Below are positions 37,143 to 44,739 of a DNA stretch of 64,000 nucleotides, piece by piece. Made by a program: the position numbers and the translations under genes. The notes beneath the pieces are model-generated. The model searched no databases. It saw nothing but the letters and a program-made list of their open reading frames with translations, and had not been told where the DNA came from. The DNA is from Bacillota bacterium. Its GTDB lineage: Bacteria; Bacillota; UBA4882; UBA8346. Where the stretch lies: assembly GCA_023410535.1 (NCBI GenBank), contig JAEYPR010000012.1:1-64000 (forward strand), in the 5' to 3' direction. Numbering within the stretch: the first letter of the stretch is position 1; each line of letters opens with the position of its first letter.

Positions 37143-37605
37143 ATTTACGATTAAACGAATCCTTGGCAACATCGCCGAACTTTTGAATAAACCAACAGGT
37201 GACAACCGAATACATCACATTGGGCGCAAGGTATAGGAGATTAACCAGCGGTTCGACGACGACCAGTTTCGGCGCGAGCAAGGGGCGGAGAATCCCGAAG
37301 CAGATCGTAAATAACCCGAAACCCATCACCAAACTTTTGAGGAACCAGCGTCCGACTCCGGTCTTTTTGAAAATTAGATAAAACAGGACTCCATAAATGC
37401 CTGAAAAAACAAAATCGTTGATGAGCCCTAAAACGATCGCAACCGGATCGTACACCGCGGCAGGCGGAACAAAGATCCCGGCGCAAAAATGATCAAAAGT
37501 GTAACGGATCCACCCAAACCAATACATAATCCAGGCCATCAGCTCTTTGGGTATGTTGCCCACCATACCGGCGAGTCCGCCGAGGAGGATGCGATCTTTG
37601 GTCAT
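37141..37605 (-). CDS. Uncharacterised four-helix membrane protein
   Basis: 154 aa. Four hydrophobic segments, beginning MTKDRILLGGLAGMVGNIPKE and including DFVFSGIYGVLFYLIFKK. I do not recognise a functional family beyond small Bacillota membrane proteins with this N-terminal. It follows the hexokinase gene by 57 bases on the same strand and ends at the shared terminator. Confidence 0.7.
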   Translation of the reverse strand: MTKDRILLGGLAGMVGNIPKELMAWIMYWFGWIRYTFDHFCAGIFVPPAAVYDPVAIVLGLINDFVFSGIYGVLFYLIFKKTGVGRWFLKSLVMGFGLFTICFGILRPLLAPKLVVVEPLVNLLYLAPNVMYSVVTCWFIQKFGDVAKDSFNRK

Positions 37606-37662
37606 TTCATCACCAAAGTTTAGGTTACCCTTTGACGAATGGCCTATACACGCGAATAAATA

Positions 37663-38976
37663 CTACCCGTTGATCAATCCGGCGATCGCCGCGCCGATCA
37701 ACGGCGCGTTGTCAATATTGACAATTTCGAAATAACGCCCTTGTTGTTCGGTGAGGAATTCGTACAGGTAATGTTCGGTCCGGAACCGCAATCCGCGCAA
37801 TTGATAAAACGTAGTGCCGTCGGCGCTAATGCAGACCGGATGATCGGGCGCCGTCCCTTTATCGGATTGGAGCACCATTGCTCCCAGATTGGCGGCGGCC
37901 AGTTTGGCGGCTCGTTCCACCAGATTATCGAGGATCAGGTATAAGCGCGAGCGGTCCCCGTCCGTTCCGGCGCTCAGTGCCGCGCCAAGCGGGTGTTGGG
38001 CGGAGCCGGGATTGACTAAAAAGTGGTTCACATCGACCGCGCTGAGATCGGAAAACGCTTGCAGCCGGACGGCCACCGCGGGGGTGAACAATCCATCCCG
38101 CACCGCTTGGAGCATGGTCTGATAACAAACCCCGCCAAGATACCGTCCCGAAACCATCTTTTCATAGGTGAATTTGCCCGGATCCACCGTGGTTTGGTCA
38201 AAAACCCGATCCAGCTGTCCGGCGGGGGCTTGAAGATAACCGCCGACCTCGGTATTGATGATCTGGGCTTTTTGGGGGTTAAGGGAACTACATTTGCCGA
38301 TATTGACATTTTGTTCGATATAACAAGCATTAATTCCGGTTCCAAAGATAAAACCGACATAACTGTCGAAACTCCGCTCGTGCAATCCGGTTTTTCCGGC
38401 CAATAACGCCGCGACCGTATCGTTAAGCAATACAATTTGGTGGGGCGTCTTGCAGCCGGCCGCTTCCAACGCCGTTTGCAGGTTGGCGCCGATCAGTTCA
38501 CCGACGACCTCGGGCGCTTGGATCTGTTTACTGAAACGAATCAGTTTGCCGTCGCGGTTCGGCAGCATGTCCATGGGATAAGAAAAACAAAATCCAATCT
38601 TCGTACAGCAATCGGCGATCTCCTTGACGTAACCGGCAATAGTGTTGAAGAACTCCGCCTTGCCGACCTCGGCCCGGCTACCGGGCATTGGGTATTTGCT
38701 GAAGTTTTCGATTACCGCTTCGCCTTGATGATCAAAGTAGATCGTCGCCACCCGCAGATTGGTTCCGCCGGCATCGATGACGATTACCCGTTCCGCTGGG
38801 GGTAACTGGCCTTCAGCCTCAATATATGTAGGAAGCATTGCCAGGCTGGATTGGCCGTTCAGCCCGAGTCGCATCTCCGCTAGAAAGCCTTGGCAACACT
38901 CTTCGATATCAATGGTTTGATGGCCCATTTGATAATGGTTTAAAAATTCAAGGACCGGTTGTTTTTGAAACTGCAA
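37663..38976 (-). CDS. Eukaryote-type hexokinase
   Basis: About 437 aa from TTG 38976 (GGGGAGGG upstream); a longer frame to 39111 has no ribosome site. Motifs of the hexokinase PF00349/PF03727 family: VIDAGGTNLRVATIYF (phosphate 1), IGFCFSYPMD (sugar), LLNDTVAALLAG (catalytic Asp) and GFIFGTGINACYIE. This family, common in eukaryotes and scattered in bacteria, is distinct from bacterial ROK and GlcK kinases. Phosphorylates glucose or a related hexose with ATP. No sugar transporter adjoins it. Confidence 0.88.
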   Translation of the reverse strand: MQFQKQPVLEFLNHYQMGHQTIDIEECCQGFLAEMRLGLNGQSSLAMLPTYIEAEGQLPPAERVIVIDAGGTNLRVATIYFDHQGEAVIENFSKYPMPGSRAEVGKAEFFNTIAGYVKEIADCCTKIGFCFSYPMDMLPNRDGKLIRFSKQIQAPEVVGELIGANLQTALEAAGCKTPHQIVLLNDTVAALLAGKTGLHERSFDSYVGFIFGTGINACYIEQNVNIGKCSSLNPQKAQIINTEVGGYLQAPAGQLDRVFDQTTVDPGKFTYEKMVSGRYLGGVCYQTMLQAVRDGLFTPAVAVRLQAFSDLSAVDVNHFLVNPGSAQHPLGAALSAGTDGDRSRLYLILDNLVERAAKLAAANLGAMVLQSDKGTAPDHPVCISADGTTFYQLRGLRFRTEHYLYEFLTEQQGRYFEIVNIDNAPLIGAAIAGLING

Positions 38977-39403
38977 CGTCCATCCCTCCCCATGTGACAA
39001 TACGACATAAACCTGGAAATGCCTGCTTTCGGGAGCAACTTCAGTCAATTTATTTTCGCACGGTCGCGGTATCGTTTGCTTTTTGATGCCCGTCGCCGGA
39101 ACCTTCAACATGCCGAACCCATATATTGAATTAACGCATTAGCCGTAAGCAAATCTTTTGATAGACCATGATTTATTTCGAGGTTGCTAAGTGCCAATTT
39201 CCGCCCAGCCGTAAACGACAGGGCTAAGGTTATCAAAACCATTCGAAAGCCCCTCCAGGGCTCGGCAAGCCTTCGAAGCGCAACCCAGTCCGTAAGGGCT
39301 TGAGACCGGTTTTCAACTTAGCCCAGACCTTCAGGTCTGGCGGACAGATGCGTATTCAGCTTATTTTCCAGGTATCGTCATTTTGCGAGAAAGGAGCATC
39401 GCT
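38977..39403. other. Gene-free spacer with small palindromes
   Basis: Divergent spacer between the hexokinase gene and feoA. It holds CCAGACCT-tc-AGGTCTGG (39323-39340), AGCCC/GGGCT (39248-39252, 39258-39262) and TTCGAA twice (39243-39248, 39272-39277). I find no Fur-like box or coding frame in it. Confidence 0.5.
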
Positions 39404-39640
39404 ATGAGCGTTGCTGAATTTCAACTAAGTCACTTGCCGCCGGGGCGATCGGCGGTGGTGGTTGCGATAAATACCGATGGTTTGATCCGTAACCGGTTGC
39501 TGGATTTGGGATTAGTTCCCTCAGCCCGGGTCGAGTCGATCCGCAAGAGCCCGGCTGGCGACCCAGTTGCTTATAAAATCCGAGGGGCCGTAATCGCCTT
39601 GCGTTCCGAGGAGAGTCGCCAGATTACCGTTCGTTTTTAG
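39404..39640 (+). CDS. feoA: FeoA ferrous-iron transport accessory protein
   Basis: 78 aa, SH3-like. LSHLPPGRSAVVVAI, IRNRLLDLGLVPSARVES and YKIRGAVIALRSEESRQI are typical FeoA. AAAGGAG seven bases before ATG 39404 fixes the start. Followed by the split feoB. Confidence 0.93.
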   Translation: MSVAEFQLSHLPPGRSAVVVAINTDGLIRNRLLDLGLVPSARVESIRKSPAGDPVAYKIRGAVIALRSEESRQITVRF

Positions 39641-39650
39641 CCAGGATAGG

Positions 39651-39680
39651 ACACCCGGGGCTGAAATCATACCCGGGTGT
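39651..39680. repeat. Hairpin between feoA and feoB, REP-like
   Basis: ACACCCGGG and CCCGGGTGT enclose GCTGAAATCATA. The loop shares GGGCTGAAATC with the palindrome at 9598-9626. No T-tract. Confidence 0.5.
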
Positions 39681-39712
39681 ATCATTGATTCAGAGATTTA
39701 GGAGGGACTTTC

Positions 39713-40513
39713 ATGGGGTTAACCACCCAGTCGACGGGGATGTTTTCCTTGTTGGCGGAATTGACGCAATGCCACGATCTTGACGCCGTCGTTGCCTTAG
39801 CCGGCAATCCCAACACTGGCAAAAGCACCGTCTTTAACGCGTTGACCGGTTTGAAACAACATACCGGGAATTGGCCCGGCAAAACGGTCCTCTTAGCCAA
39901 AGGCCGTTATCAATTCAACCAAAAACAGATCATGCTGGTGGATTTGCCGGGAACCTACTCGCTCCTGGCCAACTCGGCCGACGAAAAGGTTGCCCGCGAT
40001 TTCATCTGTTTCGGGCGGCCCGCGGCGACCATTGTGGTTGCGGATGCCACCTGCCTGGAACGCAATTTGAATCTGGCGTTACAGGTGATGGAAATGACTG
40101 ATCGGGTCGTTCTCTGCCTGAATCTCATTGACGAAGCCGAACGAAAGAGGATTCAGATCGACGTGCGGCAGTTGGAGCGGGAGCTTGGCATCCCGGTAAT
40201 TCCCACCGCCGCGCGCGAGCGAGTCGGATTGCGGGAGTTGATGGAGGCCGTCCACCAATTGGCTTTTGGTCAAAAACGACTCTCGGCGCACCCAATCGCC
40301 TATCCGGAAGCGGTGGAACAGGCGATCACCGCGATTCAAACTGTGATTGAAACGGGTTATCAACCGCAGTTGAACTCCAGATGGCTGGCGTTACGTTTAC
40401 TTGACGGCGATCCGGCCATTGTCGATCAGATCATCCAATATTTGAACCAACCCGCGGAGTTGCCTGACCAACTCCAGCCGGTGCCAACGGGAGGAGTCAG
40501 CCATGTCCGGTGA
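39713..40513 (+). CDS. feoB1: FeoB G-domain protein (separate N-terminal half)
   Basis: 266 aa. G1 GNPNTGKST, G3 DLPGTYSL, G4 NLID; the helical GDI-like domain follows (RWLALRLLDGD). It stops at TGA 40511-40513 before any membrane helix. FeoB is normally one protein of about 650-800 aa; here the membrane half is the next gene. GGAGGG precedes the ATG. Confidence 0.92.
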   Translation: MGLTTQSTGMFSLLAELTQCHDLDAVVALAGNPNTGKSTVFNALTGLKQHTGNWPGKTVLLAKGRYQFNQKQIMLVDLPGTYSLLANSADEKVARDFICFGRPAATIVVADATCLERNLNLALQVMEMTDRVVLCLNLIDEAERKRIQIDVRQLERELGIPVIPTAARERVGLRELMEAVHQLAFGQKRLSAHPIAYPEAVEQAITAIQTVIETGYQPQLNSRWLALRLLDGDPAIVDQIIQYLNQPAELPDQLQPVPTGGVSHVR

Positions 40514-41891
40514 AAATCATCTCCAACAACTGCTGACCACCGTTGCGGCGGTCCGGGCGAGTTTCCAAGAGCCGCTCCGCGACCAAGTGGTGCAGGCAAT
40601 TTATCAGGAATCGGAATCAATCTCCCGCAACACCGTGGTCACTCCCGCCAAACATGACGCTTGGGACCGGAAGATCGATAACATTGTCACTTCGCGTTGC
40701 TTCGGTTATCCCATTATGTTTGCTTTGTTAAGCCTGGTATTTTGGTTGACCGTCGTCGGGGCCAACGTGCCGTCGGAGTTACTGGGCAACTTGCTGTTCG
40801 GTTTTCAAGATCATTTGACGGCGTTCAGTCACTGGATCGGAATGCCGGATTGGCTGCACGGCGTCCTGGTTTTGGGACTATACCGCTGTCTGGCTTGGGT
40901 CGTCTCGGTGATGCTGCCGCCCATGGCAATCTTTTTTCCGCTCTTTACCTTTCTGGAAGACTTGGGTTATCTGCCGCGGATCGCTTTTAATCTTGATCAT
41001 CTCTTTAAAAAAGCCGGCGCGCACGGCAAACAGATCCTTACCATGTGCATGGGGTTTGGTTGCAACGCCGCCGGGATTGTCGCCTGCCGGATCATTGAGT
41101 CGCCGCGGGAACGGTTAATCGCTATTCTGACCAATAATTTCGTCCCATGTAACGGACGTTTTCCGACGTTGATCACCACCGCCGCGATCTTAGGAACGCT
41201 ACTGCTGCATGGCTATAACAGCGGCACCATCACTTTGCTGGTGGCATTGGTGGTCTTATTCGGCGTTTTCACAACCTTGGGCGTCTCCTGGTTATTGTCC
41301 AAAACCTTACTCAAAGGAGTCCCGTCAACTTTCACGTTGGAACTCCCCCCTTACCGGCTTCCCAAACTCGGAACCTTGCTCATCCGTTCGGTCCTCGACC
41401 GGACCCTCTTCGTGTTGCTCCGGGCGGTCACCGTGGCGGCCCCGGCAGGTGCGTTGATTTGGATTTTGGCCAATGTTCAGCTCGGCGGAGTAAGCATCAT
41501 TACGTATTTCGCCGGTTGGTTGCAAGGCGTCGGGCACGCCATCGGTTTGGACGGCTACATCCTATTGGCATTCATCCTCGGCTTGCCGGCCAATGAGATC
41601 GTCCTGCCGATTTTGATCATGATTTACCTGTCGCAAGGAACAATGGTCGATTTTGAAAGTATCACGGCAGTGCAAAATTTATTCGTCAGTCATGGCTGGA
41701 CTTGGTTAACCGCTTTCAATCTAATCCTGTTCTCTTTGTTGCATTTCCCCTGCGCCACCACCTTGCTGACCATCCGCCAGGAGACGCAAAGCGCCAAATG
41801 GACTTGGCTGGCCGCCTTGATTCCGACCGCAACGGCTTTCCTGGTCTGCTTAATCACAGCGCAAGCAGCCCGACTGTTGGGATTGGTCTGA
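40503..41891 (+). CDS. feoB2: FeoB membrane-domain protein (separate C-terminal half)
   Basis: 462 aa. Two Gate domains and the FeoB C-terminal region: LEDLGYLPRIAFNLD, MCMGFGCNAAG, NNFVPCNGRFPTLI, GLPANEIVLPILIM. ATG 40503 has its own GGGAGGAG, and the frame overlaps the G-domain gene by 11 bases. So the split is a true gene boundary rather than a sequencing error. The two should assemble into a Fe2+ importer with FeoA. Confidence 0.92.
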   Translation: MSGENHLQQLLTTVAAVRASFQEPLRDQVVQAIYQESESISRNTVVTPAKHDAWDRKIDNIVTSRCFGYPIMFALLSLVFWLTVVGANVPSELLGNLLFGFQDHLTAFSHWIGMPDWLHGVLVLGLYRCLAWVVSVMLPPMAIFFPLFTFLEDLGYLPRIAFNLDHLFKKAGAHGKQILTMCMGFGCNAAGIVACRIIESPRERLIAILTNNFVPCNGRFPTLITTAAILGTLLLHGYNSGTITLLVALVVLFGVFTTLGVSWLLSKTLLKGVPSTFTLELPPYRLPKLGTLLIRSVLDRTLFVLLRAVTVAAPAGALIWILANVQLGGVSIITYFAGWLQGVGHAIGLDGYILLAFILGLPANEIVLPILIMIYLSQGTMVDFESITAVQNLFVSHGWTWLTAFNLILFSLLHFPCATTLLTIRQETQSAKWTWLAALIPTATAFLVCLITAQAARLLGLV

Positions 41892-41901
41892 TTGCGCAAC
41901 A

Positions 41902-41935
41902 AAGGCTGACCTTGACCGGTCAGCCTTCGTATTTT
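41902..41935 (+). terminator. Terminator after feoB2
   Basis: AAGGCTGACC-ttgacc-GGTCAGCCTT, a perfect 10-bp stem, followed by CGTATTTTC. Confidence 0.7.
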
Positions 41936-42074
41936 CAAAGGTTGGAAAAAATTTATTTTAAAAAACTAGGAAACTTAGATAATTTGGTTAAAAAATCAAT
42001 AAATCAACTATTAAAATTAAACTTATCGCCTGAAAAAAGAATTAAAGCGACTAGAAACAATATTCCGCAACTGG

Positions 42075-42280
42075 AATTCAATATCCTGGAACCAAGAAAT
42101 GAAATTCCGGAGGCGAAATTCAATATCCACGACCATAAATATAAAATCTTGGCACATTAATTCAATTTCTTGGTACTTGAATGCAAAATTCGCCCATCAA
42201 AATTTAAAATTTCCCCACCAAAATATTATATCCATCGACCGAAGTGCAAAATTATGGCATTTAAATTTAAAATTCACCGA
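42075..42280. repeat. Degenerate 21-bp tandem repeat array B
   Basis: About ten AT-rich units. TCAATATCC-like cores end near 42086, 42108, 42128, 42170, 42191, 42212, 42233, 42254 and 42275, mostly 21 apart. Every frame shows heptads, for example KIRPSKF KISPPKY. Related in period and core (ATTCxAxATxC) to the array at 27042-27202. It fills most of the spacer between feoB2 and the HD gene; 41936-42074 is AT-rich and carries no other feature. Confidence 0.7.
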
Positions 42281-42306
42281 CTTTGCATCAAATCCGATAG
42301 CGCAAG

Positions 42307-42879
42307 TTATTCTCCAGCCAACTGCTCCAACTCCGTCATCGCCCGGTCCAACTCATTCACCAGACGGGACGGCGCGCCGGCCGCACGGTAGGCTGTGACC
42401 AACGCCCGATAATACCAAAGTATCCCCTGTTTACCGTGACTGAATCGTGACCATACGGCTGCGCCGAATTCCCGGTAATCGGCCAGGATCGTCCGGGCGT
42501 TATGCAACTTGTCGGCGGCGGAAACCAATAACGTCCCGGTCGTTGCGCCGGGTAACCGCCGCAGGTAATTTTGTTTGCGGTCTTCCCAAGCCAATTTGGG
42601 AGTGGACCAGGAATCAGTGCAACCGGCGACAATCTCCGCCACGGCATCCCCGAAACGCGCCCGGATCTCCAGCAGTCGCGGTTCGCCGCCCTGATCTTCC
42701 ACGGCATCGTGAAGCAACGCGGCAATCGCCTCCGTCTCGGAACCCTGATGCTCCAAGACCAAGGCCGCCACCGCCATCAAGTGCGAGAGGTAGGGGATCC
42801 CGCTCCCCTTCCGGCGCTGATGCCGGTGGAGCGCCGCGGCGTAAACCAGCGCCCGGTCAAATTTTTCTGTCAGTTCCAT
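42307..42879 (-). CDS. Small HD-domain hydrolase, (p)ppGpp-hydrolase (SAH/MESH1)-like
   Basis: 190 aa. RelA/SpoT hydrolase-type HD motifs: HRHQRRKGSGIPYLSHL, ALLHDAVEDQGG and SAADKLHNARTI. There is no synthetase, TGS or ACT domain, so it matches small alarmone hydrolases. GGAGG precedes ATG 42879. It follows the 42920 gene by 40 bases. Substrate (ppGpp or another nucleotide) is inferred from family. Confidence 0.8.
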   Translation of the reverse strand: MELTEKFDRALVYAAALHRHQRRKGSGIPYLSHLMAVAALVLEHQGSETEAIAALLHDAVEDQGGEPRLLEIRARFGDAVAEIVAGCTDSWSTPKLAWEDRKQNYLRRLPGATTGTLLVSAADKLHNARTILADYREFGAAVWSRFSHGKQGILWYYRALVTAYRAAGAPSRLVNELDRAMTELEQLAGE

Positions 42880-42919
42880 GCTGCCTCCATACGCTGGAGC
42901 GAACGCTCCGTTGCCCCCA

Positions 42920-43351
42920 TTACGACTTTTCAGCACCTTCCAGTTGTAACGCTTTTAAACCGCTCTTCTCCAACACCGCAAAATACTGTTCTTTTAACTT
43001 TTCGACTTGGGCGAAGCGCTCTTCGTTGCTCAGACCCTCCCAAGCCGCTTCGCCGTGTTTTTGGAGCAAGTCCCGTTGGGCCATCAACTCCACCAGATGT
43101 TCCCAGAAATTAAGTTCGTTATAGCGGTCGATCACGGGCAAAATCCGATCTAAAAATTGTTCGCTGGGATGGTGCTGCTCCTCTGCCAGATCAGCCAGAC
43201 CAAACCGGGCAGCCTGCTCAAACAAGAGCGCTTCCAACGCGTCATAGTTGCGGATGGCTTCATCCGACTCCATCACATTCGCGATCCAATTTCCCATAAA
43301 AACCAATTCCAACAAGGTCCGGTACTGATCCGTGTTTAATTGCAGTTGCAT
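42920..43351 (-). CDS. Uncharacterised helical protein
   Basis: 143 aa, acidic, predicted mostly helical, no signal peptide: ELVFMGNWIANVMESDEAIR near the start and FWEHLVELMAQRDLLQKHGE later. AAGGAGAGG precedes the ATG, so the gene is well supported. Likely co-transcribed with the HD hydrolase. Family not recognised. Confidence 0.75.
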   Translation of the reverse strand: MQLQLNTDQYRTLLELVFMGNWIANVMESDEAIRNYDALEALLFEQAARFGLADLAEEQHHPSEQFLDRILPVIDRYNELNFWEHLVELMAQRDLLQKHGEAAWEGLSNEERFAQVEKLKEQYFAVLEKSGLKALQLEGAEKS

Positions 43352-43497
43352 TTAAAACCTCTCCTTATGCCCGGCAGAGATGCCTTGATCATCAAGCGAC
43401 GGCCCGTCGATTGATCTAGTTTCCCCGAAAACCGATTCTTTAGTTCTGATTCTCGCATCGCCCTAATATTTATTTACCAAGGACAGGGGGCGATGGG

Positions 43498-44019
43498 ATG
43501 ACTTACAAACGACTGGCCATCATTTTGCTCATTTTAACCGGATTAACCGTGGTGCTGCATTTTCTGACGGCGACAATGCCGACGGGCTTCGTATTGCTAC
43601 TCGCCTTCAGCGCCTTGCCGATTTATTTTATTACCCGGCTTTTGCCGGTCTTCGGTCCGATCGCTTATTGGATAGCCGGTTTAGTGATCTTGTGGTTTCA
43701 CCCGCAATCCAGCTACTATTTTATCTTTGTGCACGGTCCATTGGGAGTGGCATTGGGCGTCGGACCGCTGTATAGCGACGATGCGCGGGTCGTCGCCTTA
43801 GTCAGCGGAGGAGTCATCTCCTTAAACCTCGGGATTATCCAATTTTTACTCCAGATCAACGTCTGGGGGATATTCACGCCCGGCCCGCAAATCGTGCAAT
43901 TTGCGCTGTTGACTGTCGCCGCCTTTTTCTATTGTTATCTCTTCCGGTTGGGCGGCGAATACTTGTTGCAACAGTTCAGTGCCAGACTGAACCTATTTCA
44001 ACAAACCGCTCCCGGATAA
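43498..44019 (+). CDS. Uncharacterised integral membrane protein
   Basis: 173 aa, about five hydrophobic helices (LAIILLILTGLTVVLHFL at the N-terminus, FALLTVAAFFYCYLF at the C-terminus). AGGGGG precedes ATG and a strong bidirectional terminator follows, so it is a real single gene. Function unknown. Confidence 0.7.
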   Translation: MTYKRLAIILLILTGLTVVLHFLTATMPTGFVLLLAFSALPIYFITRLLPVFGPIAYWIAGLVILWFHPQSSYYFIFVHGPLGVALGVGPLYSDDARVVALVSGGVISLNLGIIQFLLQINVWGIFTPGPQIVQFALLTVAAFFYCYLFRLGGEYLLQQFSARLNLFQQTAPG

Positions 44020-44020
44020 G

Positions 44021-44055
44021 AAAAAAGCCGCTCCGTCAATCCGGAGTGGCTTTTT
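44021..44055. terminator. Bidirectional terminator
   Basis: GCC-g-CTCCG / CGGAG-t-GGC stem flanked by six A and five T; shared by the membrane-protein gene and the TonB operon. Confidence 0.9.
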
Positions 44056-44073
44056 CATTACAACCTTAAGTAT

Positions 44074-44739
44074 TTAATTCGCCGCTCCCAACAATCCCAG
44101 GACAATCGCCACAACCAACCAAGCGCCTTGCCGTTTCTTGGTCTGCTCGGCATCATTCCGGAGCTGGTCGATATCGGCCCGGAGCCGTTGATTCTCTTCT
44201 TCTAAGGCTTGAACCCGCGCTTTTAAACGGTCAACCTCCGCCAGCATCTGTTGCGCTTCCAAGCGAGCTTGTTTTTGATACTCCAACTGGTCGGCGTTGA
44301 GCTTTTGCAGATTGGCCATGGTGTTGGTAAGATCTTCTTTGATAATCTGATTGTCTTTGGTTACTTGGTCCAGCTTGCGCATGATCAGATTATTTTTAGA
44401 ATTACCGGAAACCAGCTCCGCTTGAAACTCATTAAACAACCGCTTCAACAGGTCCATATCGTCTTTGTTGGTCAACACCTGACCGCCTGCAATCTCGTTT
44501 AAAACTTTTGAGACAACAATCGCCAAGGTATAGCGGTCGACCGGTTTATCCCCTTGAAAGGTTTGATCTTGATAAAGCTGTAAATACCCCTTGTCCACCA
44601 ATAGTTTGACTGCTTTGTACGCCCAATGCGATGGCGGCACGTCGGACGGATTGCTCTCCGCCAACACTCCCTGCGCCATCATAAAAATCATTGCCAGTAA
44701 CAGTAATAATCCCAGATTTACCTGAAACCGTTTTGTCAT
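44074..44739 (-). CDS. SLH-domain protein with coiled coil and C-terminal anchor
   Basis: 221 aa. Signal peptide, then one SLH-like domain (DVPPSHWAYKAVKLLVDKGY, VDRYTLAIVVSKVL; residues about 30-85), a long coiled coil (about 120-205) and a hydrophobic C-terminus (AWLVVAIVLGLLGA). SLH domains bind cell-wall polymers. In diderm Bacillota a single SLH precedes outer-membrane barrels; here the barrel is replaced by a helix. ATG overlaps the previous stop (TAATG). Last gene of the TonB operon; could tether envelope layers. Confidence 0.82.
   Translation of the reverse strand: MTKRFQVNLGLLLLLAMIFMMAQGVLAESNPSDVPPSHWAYKAVKLLVDKGYLQLYQDQTFQGDKPVDRYTLAIVVSKVLNEIAGGQVLTNKDDMDLLKRLFNEFQAELVSGNSKNNLIMRKLDQVTKDNQIIKEDLTNTMANLQKLNADQLEYQKQARLEAQQMLAEVDRLKARVQALEEENQRLRADIDQLRNDAEQTKKRQGAWLVVAIVLGLLGAAN

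Noticed and set aside
41702..42398. Plus-strand frames with heptad repeats
   Set aside because: They arise from the 21-bp DNA period in every frame, lack ribosome sites and run out of feoB2 or into the HD gene.
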